Part shown: positions 8,739-17,876 of the stretch, in pieces
Layout: every line of letters starts with the position of its first letter
How positions within the stretch are numbered: position 1 is the first letter of the stretch
DNA from: Sphingomonas oligoaromativorans
GTDB lineage: Bacteria > Pseudomonadota > Alphaproteobacteria > Sphingomonadales > Sphingomonadaceae
Direction of reading: 5' to 3'
DNA: 64,000 bases
NCBI RefSeq assembly: GCF_011762195.1
Contig: NZ_JAASQK010000004.1
Location: forward strand, 62,001-126,000
Notes under the pieces: model-generated
The model's database searches: none
Seen by the model: the letters and a program-made list of their open reading frames with translations, nothing else
Told to the model about the DNA's origin: nothing
Made by a program: the position numbers and the translations under genes

Positions 8739-10790
8739 ATGACGATGCGCCATCTCGTCCATCGCCGCAGCGGACTGGCGGCGGGGCTCCTCGCGCTTGC
8801 CACCATCGGCGCCGCACCCGCTCCTCATGCCGATTTCGCGCAGAAAGAGGGGCTCAACCTCAACAGCTTCGAGCGGAGCGGGCCGGTCTCCGCGCATGTC
8901 GTGCTGCGCTCGGGGAGCGATCCGCGCCTGATCGTGGCCTTTCCGGCGGGGAACAGCGGCGTCGGGCTGTGGTTCGCGGGGATCGACCATCCGGCCGAGT
9001 GGACGATGCCCGCGCCCGCGCAACCGATCACGATCAGGGACGCCAAGGGCCGCGCGCTGCATGGCGTGCGCTTCACCGCCATCATCGCCACGCCACGCCT
9101 GGAGGCGAAGCAGGCGGTGCTGTCGAGCATCCGCGTGCTGCGCGACTATCAGGCGCTCGGCACCGCGCCCGCCGAGGTGCTGACGCCGCCGGTGGCGGAT
9201 CGGACCGGCCTCGTCTGGTCGCGCGACCGGCTGGACGGCGCGCCGGGCTACCGGCTGGAGGTCCATGGCGCGATGCGGGGCGACGCCTTCGTCGCGGACA
9301 AGTCCGGGCGGATCACGCTCTCGATCACCGCCGTGACGGGGGAGACGCCGCTGACGCCGCTCTCCGGCAAGGACTTGCTGACGCCCGCGGCCAATGCCGA
9401 TCCCAAGGCGCGCGCCGCGCTCGAATATCTGAGCTATCGCGAGAAATACCTCGCGGGCTCCTGGCGCTTCGACACCTATTTCGGCCGCGACACGCTGATG
9501 TCGGTGCGGCTGCTGATGCCGGTGCTCCAGCCGTTGGCGGTGGAGTCCGGTCTGCGCTCGGTGCTGGAGCGCCTCTCGCCCGAGGGCAAGGTCGCGCATG
9601 AGGAGGATATCGGCGAGTTCGCCATCCTCGATCACCGCAGGGAGGACGGCACGTCCTCCGCCGCGCCGACCTTCAACTACAAGATGATCGACAGCCATTT
9701 CATGCTGGCGCCCGTGGCGCGGGCATGGCTGCTCGACGATGCGCGTGGCCGGGCGCGGGCCGGGACTTTCCTCGCCGAGAAGGGAGCGGGCGCGGAATTG
9801 ATGCGCAACCTCCGCTTCGTGATGGCCGAGGCGGAGCCCTTCGCGCGCGACCCGGTGGTGGGCAAGCTGATCGGTCTCGAGCCCGGAATGCAGGTCGGCG
9901 AATGGCGCGACAGCAATGACGGGCTCGGCGGCGGGCATTATCCCTATGACGTCAACGCCGTATTCGTCCCGGCTGCGCTGGAGGCTGCCGACGCGCTCTA
10001 TCGGGCGGGGCTGCTGACGCCCTATCTCTCGGCCGAGGACCGGGCGGCGTTCGATCGTCTTCCCGCGATGATCGCCATTTGGCGCGAGAAGGCGCCGGGG
10101 CTGTTCGCGATGGAAGTCCCGGCCGACAGGGCGGCCGAGGATGTCCGCGCCTATGCAAGGCAGGCGGGCGTGCCGGCCGCGCCGGCGCTGGCGGCGCTGA
10201 AGGGCGGGCCGGTCCGCTTCCACGCCATCGCGCTCGATCGCGACGGCAAGCCGGTGCCGATCGAGAACAGCGACATGGGTTTCGACCTGCTCTTCGGCCA
10301 TCCGACCAAGGCTGATCTCGACCAGACCGCGCAGCTCATCAGCCGGCCCTTCCCGGCGGGCCTGCGGACGGGCGTGGGGATGCTGGTCGCCAACCCGGTC
10401 TTCGCCTCCGCGGCGCTTCAGGCGCGTTTCGGGCCGAACGCCTATCATGGCACGGTGATCTGGTCATGGCAGCAGGCGCTGGCGGCGGCGGGGCTGGCGC
10501 GCCAGCTCGGACGCAAGGATCTGCCGGTGGATCTCCGCACGAAGCTCGCCAATGCGCAGGCCTGTCTCTGGGACGGCATCGACGCGACGCGGAGCGTGCA
10601 GCGCTCCGAACTCTGGTCCTGGGCCTATAAGGACGGTGCCTATCGCATCGTGGCCTTCGGCGCGGGCGCCAAGGATGTCGACGAGTCCAACGCGGCACAG
10701 CTCTGGAGCACCGTCTTCCTCGCGCTCAAGCGGCCGGCGGGGGCGGGGCATTGCCCCTCGGCGTCCGCCACGGCTAGGACATATCCATGA
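8739..10790 (+). CDS. exported six-hairpin glycosidase-like protein (glycogen-debranching-type fold)
   Basis: Probably a periplasmic carbohydrate-active enzyme. The 683 residues begin with a signal peptide (about 1-28, GLAAGLLALATIGAAPAP). An N-terminal beta-rich part runs to about 220, then an (alpha/alpha)6-type catalytic region. SWRFDTYFGRDTLMS (about 241-255) resembles the FGRD-T motif of amylo-1,6-glucosidase-type enzymes, VGEWRDSNDG (about 386-395) resembles the EWRDS motif of such barrels, and YHGTVIWSWQQA matches the HGxVxWxWQ element. It overlaps the halogenase gene by 4 bases, so the two are co-translated. Which linkage it cuts, or whether it is catalytic, cannot be read from sequence. 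ATG 8745 is an alternative start. Confidence 0.72.
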   Translation: MTMRHLVHRRSGLAAGLLALATIGAAPAPHADFAQKEGLNLNSFERSGPVSAHVVLRSGSDPRLIVAFPAGNSGVGLWFAGIDHPAEWTMPAPAQPITIRDAKGRALHGVRFTAIIATPRLEAKQAVLSSIRVLRDYQALGTAPAEVLTPPVADRTGLVWSRDRLDGAPGYRLEVHGAMRGDAFVADKSGRITLSITAVTGETPLTPLSGKDLLTPAANADPKARAALEYLSYREKYLAGSWRFDTYFGRDTLMSVRLLMPVLQPLAVESGLRSVLERLSPEGKVAHEEDIGEFAILDHRREDGTSSAAPTFNYKMIDSHFMLAPVARAWLLDDARGRARAGTFLAEKGAGAELMRNLRFVMAEAEPFARDPVVGKLIGLEPGMQVGEWRDSNDGLGGGHYPYDVNAVFVPAALEAADALYRAGLLTPYLSAEDRAAFDRLPAMIAIWREKAPGLFAMEVPADRAAEDVRAYARQAGVPAAPALAALKGGPVRFHAIALDRDGKPVPIENSDMGFDLLFGHPTKADLDQTAQLISRPFPAGLRTGVGMLVANPVFASAALQARFGPNAYHGTVIWSWQQALAAAGLARQLGRKDLPVDLRTKLANAQACLWDGIDATRSVQRSELWSWAYKDGAYRIVAFGAGAKDVDESNAAQLWSTVFLALKRPAGAGHCPSASATARTYP

Positions 10791-12274
10791 CCGACAACCG
10801 CATCCGGCAGATCGTCATCCTCGGCGGGGGCACGGCTGGCTGGATGACCGCCGCCGCGCTTGCCAGAGGCCTCCACGGCACCGGCACGGCGATCCGGCTG
10901 GTCGAGTCCGAGGAGATCGGCACGATCGGCGTCGGCGAGGCGACCATCCCGACGATCCACTGGTTCAACCAGATCGTCGGGCTCGACGAAGCGCAGTTCA
11001 TGGCGGAAACGGGCGCGACCTATAAGCTCGGCGTCGAGTTCGTCGGCTGGAACGGGGAGGGGAGCCGCTATCTCCATCCCTTCGGCACCTTCGGGCCGCC
11101 GGGCGACGGCGTGATGTTCCTCCATCGGCTGATCCGCGCGCGGCTGGCGGGCTTCGAGGCGCCGACCGAGGAGTATTCGCTGACGGCCCAGCTCGCGCGG
11201 CAGGGGCGCTTCGCTCAGCCCTCGGCGGACCGCCGCTCGCTGCTTTCCACGCTCGGCTACGCCTTCCATTTCGACGCCTCGCTCTATGCGCGCTACCTGC
11301 GCAAGCTGGCCGAGGCGGGGGGCGTGCAGCGTTTCGAGGGCAAGGTCAGCCGGATCGACCAGCATCCCGAGACGGGCTTCGTCCGCTCGCTCACCACCGA
11401 TCGCGGCGATGTGCTGGAGGGCGATCTCTTCATCGATTGCTCGGGGATGCGCGGCCTGCTGATCGAGCAGACGCTGGGCGCTGGCTATGAGGACTGGTCG
11501 CACTGGCTGCCCTGCGATCGCGCCTGGGCGGCCCCCAGCGCGCCTGAGCAGCACATCACCCCCTATACGCGCGCCACGGCGGCGGAGGCCGGATGGCGCT
11601 GGCGTATCCCGCTCCAGCATCGCACCGGCAACGGCTATGTCTACTCCAGCCGCTATCAGGACGATGATGCCGCGCGCGCCTCGCTGATCGCCGGCATGGA
11701 CAGCCCGCCCATCGCCGACCCGCGCCTGATCCGCTTCCTGCCCGGTCGCCGCCGCAAGAGCTGGGACCGCAACGTCGTCGCCATCGGCCTGTCGAGCGGC
11801 TTCCTCGAACCGCTGGAGTCGACCAGCATCCACCTGATCCAGAGCGGCATCGCCAAACTGCTCGCGCTCTTCCCGCGCCGCGACGGATCGCCGCTCGCCG
11901 CCGACCAGTTCAACCGCATCTACGCGCAGGAGATGGACGATGTCCGCGACTTCCTGATCCTGCATTACGCGATGACGCAGGGCCGCACCGAGCCGCTGTG
12001 GCAGGCCTGTCAGGCGATGGACATCCCGGAGACGCTGGCCCGCAAGATCGGGCATTTCCGCGCCTCCGCGCGCCTCGTGCTGTCGACCGACGAGCTGTTC
12101 CGCGATGCGAGCTGGTTCGCGGTGATGGACGGGCAGGGCATCCGGCCGACCGACTATAACCCCGCCATCGAAAGCCATTCGATCGAGGACATAATGGCGC
12201 ACCTCCAGTCGGTGCGGACGGCGATCCAGACGAGCGCCGCAGCCATTCCCGCATTGCAGCGCCCTGCGTCGTAA
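10787..12274 (+). CDS. flavin-dependent tryptophan-halogenase-family protein
   Basis: A 495-residue FAD protein of the PrnA group, which chlorinates or brominates aromatic rings using reduced flavin. All family motifs are present: GGGTAGW (13-19) for FAD, the Lys in ATYKLGVEF (Lys80, equivalent to the catalytic Lys of PrnA), WRWRIP (270-275), the WxWxIP motif that hinders mono-oxygenase activity, and the Glu in FLEPLESTS (Glu344). So it looks catalytically intact. Genes of this family are often found beside TonB-dependent receptors in sphingomonads, Caulobacter and Xanthomonas; their true substrates are mostly unknown. It is coupled to the upstream glycosidase-like gene. No flavin reductase is adjacent. 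Confidence 0.88.
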   Translation: MTDNRIRQIVILGGGTAGWMTAAALARGLHGTGTAIRLVESEEIGTIGVGEATIPTIHWFNQIVGLDEAQFMAETGATYKLGVEFVGWNGEGSRYLHPFGTFGPPGDGVMFLHRLIRARLAGFEAPTEEYSLTAQLARQGRFAQPSADRRSLLSTLGYAFHFDASLYARYLRKLAEAGGVQRFEGKVSRIDQHPETGFVRSLTTDRGDVLEGDLFIDCSGMRGLLIEQTLGAGYEDWSHWLPCDRAWAAPSAPEQHITPYTRATAAEAGWRWRIPLQHRTGNGYVYSSRYQDDDAARASLIAGMDSPPIADPRLIRFLPGRRRKSWDRNVVAIGLSSGFLEPLESTSIHLIQSGIAKLLALFPRRDGSPLAADQFNRIYAQEMDDVRDFLILHYAMTQGRTEPLWQACQAMDIPETLARKIGHFRASARLVLSTDELFRDASWFAVMDGQGIRPTDYNPAIESHSIEDIMAHLQSVRTAIQTSAAAIPALQRPAS

Positions 12275-12329
12275 CTGGCCGCAGTCTGAGTGCGGCTGAG
12301 GGTGATGGTCGCTTCTAACGTCGTGTTTT

Positions 12330-12339
12330 GAAACGCTTC
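12330..12339. promoter_or_regulatory. possible LacI-type operator half-palindrome before the second receptor
   Basis: GAAACGCTTC is one mismatch from a perfect palindrome with central CG, the pattern bound by LacI-family regulators of many sugar-uptake loci. It lies about 80 bases before the receptor start. A short site like this can arise by chance. Confidence 0.25.
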
Positions 12340-12418
12340 TGTCACGAAATCACGGCAAGAGGCTCCCCTGCCGCAACCGCGCAATAATCGCGGGGCGGCA
12401 CCTTCTAGGGGAAATATC

Positions 12419-14740
12419 TTGTCCAAGATCTTCATCCGCCCGGCCGCGCTGGCCGCCGTCGCATCGTGCGCCATGATCGCCGCCACGTCCGCCTTCGCGC
12501 AGGACGCAGCCGCCGCCGCTCCGGCGGCCGGGAACGAATTGGGCGACATCGTCGTCACCGCCGAGCGCCGCGCCGAAAACCTCCAGAAGGTTCCGATTTC
12601 GGTCGGCGTCATCAACGGAGCGGGCCTGCGCGATTTCCAGGCGGGCGGCGACGACACGCTGCTCTCGCTCTCGGGCAAGGTGCCGAGCCTCTATGTCGAG
12701 TCGACCACCGGCCGCATCTTCCCGCGCTTCTACATCCGCGGCCTCGGCAATATCGATTTCTACCTCGGCGCCTCGCAGCCGGTGTCGATCATCCAGGACG
12801 ATGTTGTCCTCGAACATGTCGTCCTGAAATCGAACCCCGCCTTCGACATCCAGCAGGTCGAGGTGCTGCGCGGCCCGCAGGGCTCGCTGTTCGGCCGCAA
12901 CACGACGGCCGGCATCATCAAGTTCGACACCGTCAAGCCGACGCAGGATTTCGAGGCGCGCGGCACGGCCTCCTACGGCAGCTACAACACCGTCAACATC
13001 GATGCCGGCGTCGGCGGACCGATCATCGCGGACAAGCTCGCCTTCCGCGTTTCGGCGCTCTACCAGCATCGCGACAACTGGGTGGACAACGGCTTCACCG
13101 GCGTCTCCGACGATGGCACGCGCGCGCCGCGCAAGGATGCGCTGGGCGGCTTCGACGAGAAGGACGTCCGTCTCCAGTTCCTGCTGACGCCGACCGAGCG
13201 CCTGTCGATCCTCGCCTCCGGTCACGCCCGCGACTATGAGGGCACCTCGACGATCTTCTATCGCGGCTCGATCATCAAGGGCACCAACGCTGTCCCCTCG
13301 AACTTCGACCGCAGCCAGGTCGCGCTCGACGAGGGCGACAACAACCCGCAGCATTACTGGACCTATGGCGGCTCGCTCAACGTGGGCTATGACTTCGGCG
13401 GCGTGAAGCTGACCTCGATCAGCGCCTATGAGACCAGCCATGGCTATAGCCGCGGCGATACCGACGGCGGCGCGGCGATCAATTTCCCGGGGCCGGCCTT
13501 CTTCGGTGAATCGCAGGGCCGCCTGCGCTCGCTCGGCCAGTTCACCGAGGAGGTCCGCCTCGCCAGCGACGGCACCGATCGCTTCAAGTGGCAGGTCGGC
13601 GGCATCTACTTCGATTCCCGCGACGATACCGAGTTCGATCAGCGTGCCTTCTTCCTCAATCCGGGCGTCGCGGCGCGCAACCCGAACAACTGGGTGCTGC
13701 TGCACGACATCAACACCTCTTGGGGCATCTTCGGGCAGGCGAGCTACAAGCTCACCGATCGCCTGACGATCACCGGCGGCGTGCGCGAGACGAAGGACAC
13801 CAAGTCCACCCGCCTGCTCAAGACCGCGAACACGGCGGCGGGCGCCGTCACCTATACCGGCCGCCGCTATGTCCGCCTGTCGGACACCAGGCCGAGCTGG
13901 GACGCGAGCGCGCTCTATGAGCTGACCCCGAATGTCAGCCTCTACGGCCGCATCGCGCGCGGCTTCCGCGGCCCGACCATCCAGGGCCGATCGGCGGTGT
14001 TCAATTCCGACTTCACCACGGCGAATTCGGAAACCAACACCTCCTACGAAGGCGGCATCAAGAGCAGCTTCCTCGACAACCGGGTGCGCCTGAACCTCAC
14101 CGGCTTCACCTATGTCGTCGACAACATCCAGCTCAACGGCAACGATTCCAACGGCAACGGCGTGCTGTTCAACGCCAACAAGGCGAAGGCCTATGGCATG
14201 GAAGCCGAAGCCGAGGTGAAGCCGATCCCGAACCTGACGCTGTCGGCGGGCCTCAGCCTGCTGCACACCGAGATCGACGACAAGAATGTCTATGCGCAGG
14301 TCTGCGGCCTTGCCATCGCGGGCGTGTATAACGTGGTCTGCACGGTCCAGAACCCGACGATCACGAAGCCCGTCTTCGGCACGCCGACCGTCTTCGCGCA
14401 GATCGACGGCAACCCGCTGCCGAACGCGCCGAAATACAACCTCGACCTGACGGCGCGCTACGATCTGCCGATCGGCGAGGGCAAGGCCTTCATCTCCACC
14501 GACTGGAACATCCAGGGCGATACGAGCTTCGTGCCGTATAAGACCAAGGAGTTCACCTCGAAGGGCAGCTTCGAGGGCGGCCTGAAGATCGGCTACGATC
14601 TGAAGTCCTATGAGGTGGCGGTGTTCGCCCGCAACATCACCAATGAGAAGAACCTCAAGGGCGTGATCGATAACTATATGGCCGGCGTCTATAACGATCC
14701 GCGCATCATCGGCGTCTCGGTGAGCGCCAGGTTCCACTGA
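12419..14740 (+). CDS. TonB-dependent receptor, sphingomonad type, TTG start
   Basis: Second outer-membrane receptor of the locus, 773 residues. It has a signal peptide (about 1-28, ending TSAFAQ), a TonB-box-like region GDIVVTAERR, a plug with FPRFYIRGLGN and QVEVLRGPQGSLFGRNTTAG, and a 22-strand-type barrel. It lacks the STN signalling domain of the first receptor, so it should not act on the FecR protein. The TTG at 12419 fits the ribosome site AGGGGAA and the signal peptide; no in-frame ATG precedes the signal sequence. No copy of the ECF-type motif lies in its 144-base upstream gap, so it may be under separate control. Substrate unknown. Confidence 0.9.
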   Translation: MSKIFIRPAALAAVASCAMIAATSAFAQDAAAAAPAAGNELGDIVVTAERRAENLQKVPISVGVINGAGLRDFQAGGDDTLLSLSGKVPSLYVESTTGRIFPRFYIRGLGNIDFYLGASQPVSIIQDDVVLEHVVLKSNPAFDIQQVEVLRGPQGSLFGRNTTAGIIKFDTVKPTQDFEARGTASYGSYNTVNIDAGVGGPIIADKLAFRVSALYQHRDNWVDNGFTGVSDDGTRAPRKDALGGFDEKDVRLQFLLTPTERLSILASGHARDYEGTSTIFYRGSIIKGTNAVPSNFDRSQVALDEGDNNPQHYWTYGGSLNVGYDFGGVKLTSISAYETSHGYSRGDTDGGAAINFPGPAFFGESQGRLRSLGQFTEEVRLASDGTDRFKWQVGGIYFDSRDDTEFDQRAFFLNPGVAARNPNNWVLLHDINTSWGIFGQASYKLTDRLTITGGVRETKDTKSTRLLKTANTAAGAVTYTGRRYVRLSDTRPSWDASALYELTPNVSLYGRIARGFRGPTIQGRSAVFNSDFTTANSETNTSYEGGIKSSFLDNRVRLNLTGFTYVVDNIQLNGNDSNGNGVLFNANKAKAYGMEAEAEVKPIPNLTLSAGLSLLHTEIDDKNVYAQVCGLAIAGVYNVVCTVQNPTITKPVFGTPTVFAQIDGNPLPNAPKYNLDLTARYDLPIGEGKAFISTDWNIQGDTSFVPYKTKEFTSKGSFEGGLKIGYDLKSYEVAVFARNITNEKNLKGVIDNYMAGVYNDPRIIGVSVSARFH

Positions 14741-14763
14741 TCTGCCCACCGGCGTTGACAGCG

Positions 14764-14795
14764 CGCATGAGGCCCGATCAGATCGGCCTCATGCG
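14764..14795 (+). other. perfect inverted repeat over the start of the DUF3142 gene
   Basis: 11-base arms (14764-14774 and 14785-14795) around a 10-base loop. One candidate ATG (14767) is in the left arm and the other (14791) in the right arm, so a folded mRNA would hide both. There is no T-run. It could be the receptor mRNA end, a translational control element or an operator. Confidence 0.55.
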
Positions 14796-15525
14796 TCGCT
14801 GGCCGGTCCTGTTGTTTGCATTGCTGGCGGGCTGCGGCCCCAAGACGCATCCGCCGGCCTCGCCGATCATCCTCTGGGCCTGGGAGCGGCCCGAGGATCT
14901 GCGTTTCCTGCCCGGTAACGTGGACGTCGCCGTCCAGAGCGGCTTCATCGAGATCGCGGGAGACAGCTTCACCGCGCGCGGGCGGCGCTATCCGCTTCGG
15001 GTCTCGAAGCCGCCCGAGATCGCGCTCGTCCATATCCAGATCGCACCCGAACGGCCTGTCCAATGGACACCGACCCTGCGCCGTCGCGTGGCCGGCGCCG
15101 TGCTCCATTATGCGACGCGCATCCCGGCGAAGCGGGTCCAGATCGATTTCGAGGTGCGGGCGTCCGAGCGGCAAATCCTCCTCGATGTGCTGACCGATGT
15201 CCGCAAGGGGCTGCCCGGAGGAACGCTGCTGTCGATGACCGCGCTTGCATCCTGGTGCGATGACGAGCGCTGGATCGACGCGGCGCCGGTCGACGAGATC
15301 GTGCCGATGCTCTTCCGCATGGGCCGCACCGATCCGCTGATCCGGGCGCGGCTGGAGAAGGGCGGGGATTTCCGCAACCCGCGCTGCCGCACCGCGCTGG
15401 CGCTCTCCACCGATACGCCCATCGCGCGCGCACCGGCCGGGCGACGTGTATATGTCTTCGATCCAAGGAGTTGGACGAAAGCCGACTTCGATTCCGTGCG
15501 GCGCCAGATAGGGGGATGGCGATGA
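14767..15525 (+). CDS. DUF3142 lipoprotein of unknown function
   Basis: The sequence PIILWAWERPEDLRFLP and the following alpha/beta pattern are characteristic of the DUF3142 family, whose function I do not know. A lipoprotein signal is clear: MRRWPVLLFALLAGC, so the Cys after LLAG would be lipidated and the mature protein sits in the envelope. From ATG 14767 the product is 252 residues; from ATG 14791 it is 244 and begins exactly at the signal peptide. Neither start has a good ribosome site, and both lie in an inverted repeat. Its stop overlaps the start of the next, also exported, protein (ATGA), so the two are likely partners. Confidence 0.7.
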   Translation: MRPDQIGLMRRWPVLLFALLAGCGPKTHPPASPIILWAWERPEDLRFLPGNVDVAVQSGFIEIAGDSFTARGRRYPLRVSKPPEIALVHIQIAPERPVQWTPTLRRRVAGAVLHYATRIPAKRVQIDFEVRASERQILLDVLTDVRKGLPGGTLLSMTALASWCDDERWIDAAPVDEIVPMLFRMGRTDPLIRARLEKGGDFRNPRCRTALALSTDTPIARAPAGRRVYVFDPRSWTKADFDSVRRQIGGWR

Positions 15526-17774
15526 AGGGGATGCGCAGGGCTGTGGCGGCGACGCTGGCCATGCTGGCGGTCGGTTCGGGCGGGCCGCCGCCGGTGCCGG
15601 ACTATGTGACATCCTATGCGTTGAACGCGGTCGATCTGTCGGCGCTGTCGGGTGGGCATCTGGGCATCCTCAAGGCGGCCGCTCCCTCGCCGATTCTCTA
15701 TCTGGACTGGCGATTGCTGAATGGTCTGGCCGTCGGCAAGGACGCGGGCTCGGCGCTCGCCAGGCCGTGCTGCGGGGATTCCAGCGTCGATCCGACCTAT
15801 CGGTGGATCGACGCCCGCAGGCAGATTCCCGGCGCCTCCACGGACATCTATTACATCTCCACCGAGCGGGAGGGGCCGAACTACACCACGATCCCCACCT
15901 GCTTCAGCGACGCCTTCGTCACCGCGACGGCGACGCTGAAGGATCGCATCGGCCGCTACGGCGCCTCCTCGCCCGGCGTGCGGGCATGGCTGGCAGGGCA
16001 GGATGCGGTGTTCCAGTCGTGCAGCAAACCGGGCGTCGTGCTGCCCGCGCTCGCCGCCGATGCTCCGGCCTGGCTCCGCGCCGACCGCGCCTATCAGGAG
16101 GCCGCGCTCGCGCTTTATGACGGACGCTATGCCGATGCCGAGCGGGGCTTCGCCGCGATCGGGAAGGACCGCCATTCGCCGTGGCAGCCCAAGGCGCTCT
16201 ACCTGCAAGCGCGCGTGGCGCTGCGGAGCGCGACGGTCCATCTCGACGCGCCCGGCTTCGCACATGCCCACGCCGCGATCCGGCAGCTTGGCGCCGCGCC
16301 CAGTGGAAGCTACGGGCAGGATCAGATCCCGACGATGCAGCAGCTTCTGCTCTATCGCGAGCATCCGCGCGAACTGCTCGCCCGTCTCGACCATGATCTC
16401 AACCAGCACGATCCCGCGCCGGATATCGCGGTGAAGTTCAAGGACTATCTGAGCCTCAGCGACGTCTCGACCGCCAGGCCCGAAGCGGGCGACTGGATTC
16501 GCACGCTGCAAGCCAAGGACCGGAAGGCGGGGCTCGCCCACGCCCAGCAGCAATGGTCCGCGACGCATCATGTCGCATGGCTGGCGGCGGTACTGAGCCT
16601 CGCCATGCCCGACGACGCGGCCGCGCCCACGCTGGCGCGCGATGCGGCCGCCGTCGCGCCGGACAGCCCGGCATGGCTGACGGCCCAATATCATCTCACG
16701 CGCCTGACGCTGCTGAAGACTCCGCTGGCCGAGACGCGGAGCCGTACCGACGCCATCCTCGCGCGGAACGATCTCACCCCGTCGGACCGCAACATCTTCT
16801 CCGCGATCCGTACCCAGCTTTCGACCGGTCTCGACGATTTCGTGCGTCATGCGCTCCGCCAGCCTTATTGCACGGCCACCGACGGCGGTTGTGTGCCGGG
16901 GAATTTCCCGGCGGGGGACGGGCTGATCGGCAAGCAGGGCGCGTCCTATGTGGGGCTTGGTGGCGACGCGCGCGCGGTGATCGATCGCCTGCCGCTCAAG
17001 GAGCGCATGGCGCTTGCGCAGGCCATGGCCTTGCCGCGCGAATTGAGGCTGGACATCGCGCTCACCAACTATGCGCGTGCCGTGCAGCTTCAGGATGATG
17101 CCGCGATCGACGCGACGGCGACGCAGCTCGCTGATCTCTTGCCGCAGGTGCGCGACGATTGGCGGGCCATTGTGCGCCTCAGGCCGGGGCCGGACCGGCG
17201 CTTCGCGGAATTTTTCGTGATGGCGAAGATTCCGAGCCTGCGCAGCGATCTCGCCGGCTATTCGCGGCCCGAAGGGAAGGAGCCCGAGTTCAGCGGTTAT
17301 TGGGTGGACTGGATGCTGCTGCCGCGCGGCCATGCGACCGTTCTCAGGGCCTTCCCTCTGACCAGGGCTTACACGCCGGACGAATATTGGAGCGGCAATG
17401 ATGACGAAGCGCCGGACGGCGCCGACATGGCCTGTTTCGGCAAATGCGGGCGGGGAATCTTCGCCTTCCACATGCCGGTTTTCGCGGGCGACCTCTTCGC
17501 CAAGGCGCGCGCGGAGCGGGGCTTCTTCCTGGCCGGTGACGGCAAGCCGGATCGTATCCCCCCGGATGCGACCTCGCTCTGGGGCGAGATGATGGACTAT
17601 GCGCGCCTCCACCCGAAAGACCCCCGCTCGCCCGAGACGCTCTATCGCCTGATCCGCGTCGCGCGCTGGGGCGGCAATCACGATCATCTCGGGAAGCGGG
17701 CTTTCCTGTTGCTCCATGCGCGCTATCCAAGGTCGGTCTGGGCGACGAAATCCCCTTATTATTATGACAGTTGA
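15522..17774 (+). CDS. large exported protein of unknown function, coupled to DUF3142 lipoprotein
   Basis: I do not recognise the family. The 750 residues start with a probable signal sequence (MKGMRRAVAATLAMLAVGSG). There are several Cys pairs (PCCGDSS, CTATDGGC, ACFGKCGRG) that could form disulfides in the periplasm. The middle part (about 180-560) is helical with repeats reminiscent of TPR-type folds (AALALYDGRYADAERGFAAI). The end carries ETLYRLIRVARWGG and KRAFLLLHARYP. The start ATG at 15522 overlaps the DUF3142 stop and is preceded by GGGGG. Translational coupling suggests a joint envelope function, but nothing in the sequence tells what it is. Confidence 0.7.
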   Translation: MKGMRRAVAATLAMLAVGSGGPPPVPDYVTSYALNAVDLSALSGGHLGILKAAAPSPILYLDWRLLNGLAVGKDAGSALARPCCGDSSVDPTYRWIDARRQIPGASTDIYYISTEREGPNYTTIPTCFSDAFVTATATLKDRIGRYGASSPGVRAWLAGQDAVFQSCSKPGVVLPALAADAPAWLRADRAYQEAALALYDGRYADAERGFAAIGKDRHSPWQPKALYLQARVALRSATVHLDAPGFAHAHAAIRQLGAAPSGSYGQDQIPTMQQLLLYREHPRELLARLDHDLNQHDPAPDIAVKFKDYLSLSDVSTARPEAGDWIRTLQAKDRKAGLAHAQQQWSATHHVAWLAAVLSLAMPDDAAAPTLARDAAAVAPDSPAWLTAQYHLTRLTLLKTPLAETRSRTDAILARNDLTPSDRNIFSAIRTQLSTGLDDFVRHALRQPYCTATDGGCVPGNFPAGDGLIGKQGASYVGLGGDARAVIDRLPLKERMALAQAMALPRELRLDIALTNYARAVQLQDDAAIDATATQLADLLPQVRDDWRAIVRLRPGPDRRFAEFFVMAKIPSLRSDLAGYSRPEGKEPEFSGYWVDWMLLPRGHATVLRAFPLTRAYTPDEYWSGNDDEAPDGADMACFGKCGRGIFAFHMPVFAGDLFAKARAERGFFLAGDGKPDRIPPDATSLWGEMMDYARLHPKDPRSPETLYRLIRVARWGGNHDHLGKRAFLLLHARYPRSVWATKSPYYYDS

Positions 17775-17876
17775 GGCGGCGCGCGCGGACGGCGAGCGGG
17801 GCGGCGCATACCTCGTTGGAGGCATTGACCCCTGAGGCGGGCGGTTCCAGCACGCTTCTCGGGAGAGACAGGGTCT

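Noticed and set aside
5783-8806. 1007-codon open frame opposite the first TonB-dependent receptor
   Set aside because: Shadow of the receptor gene, low-complexity Arg/Asp/Val product, no ribosome site.
17775-17876. Possible terminator after the 750-residue exported protein
   Set aside because: No stem longer than five pairs followed by T-run could be found.
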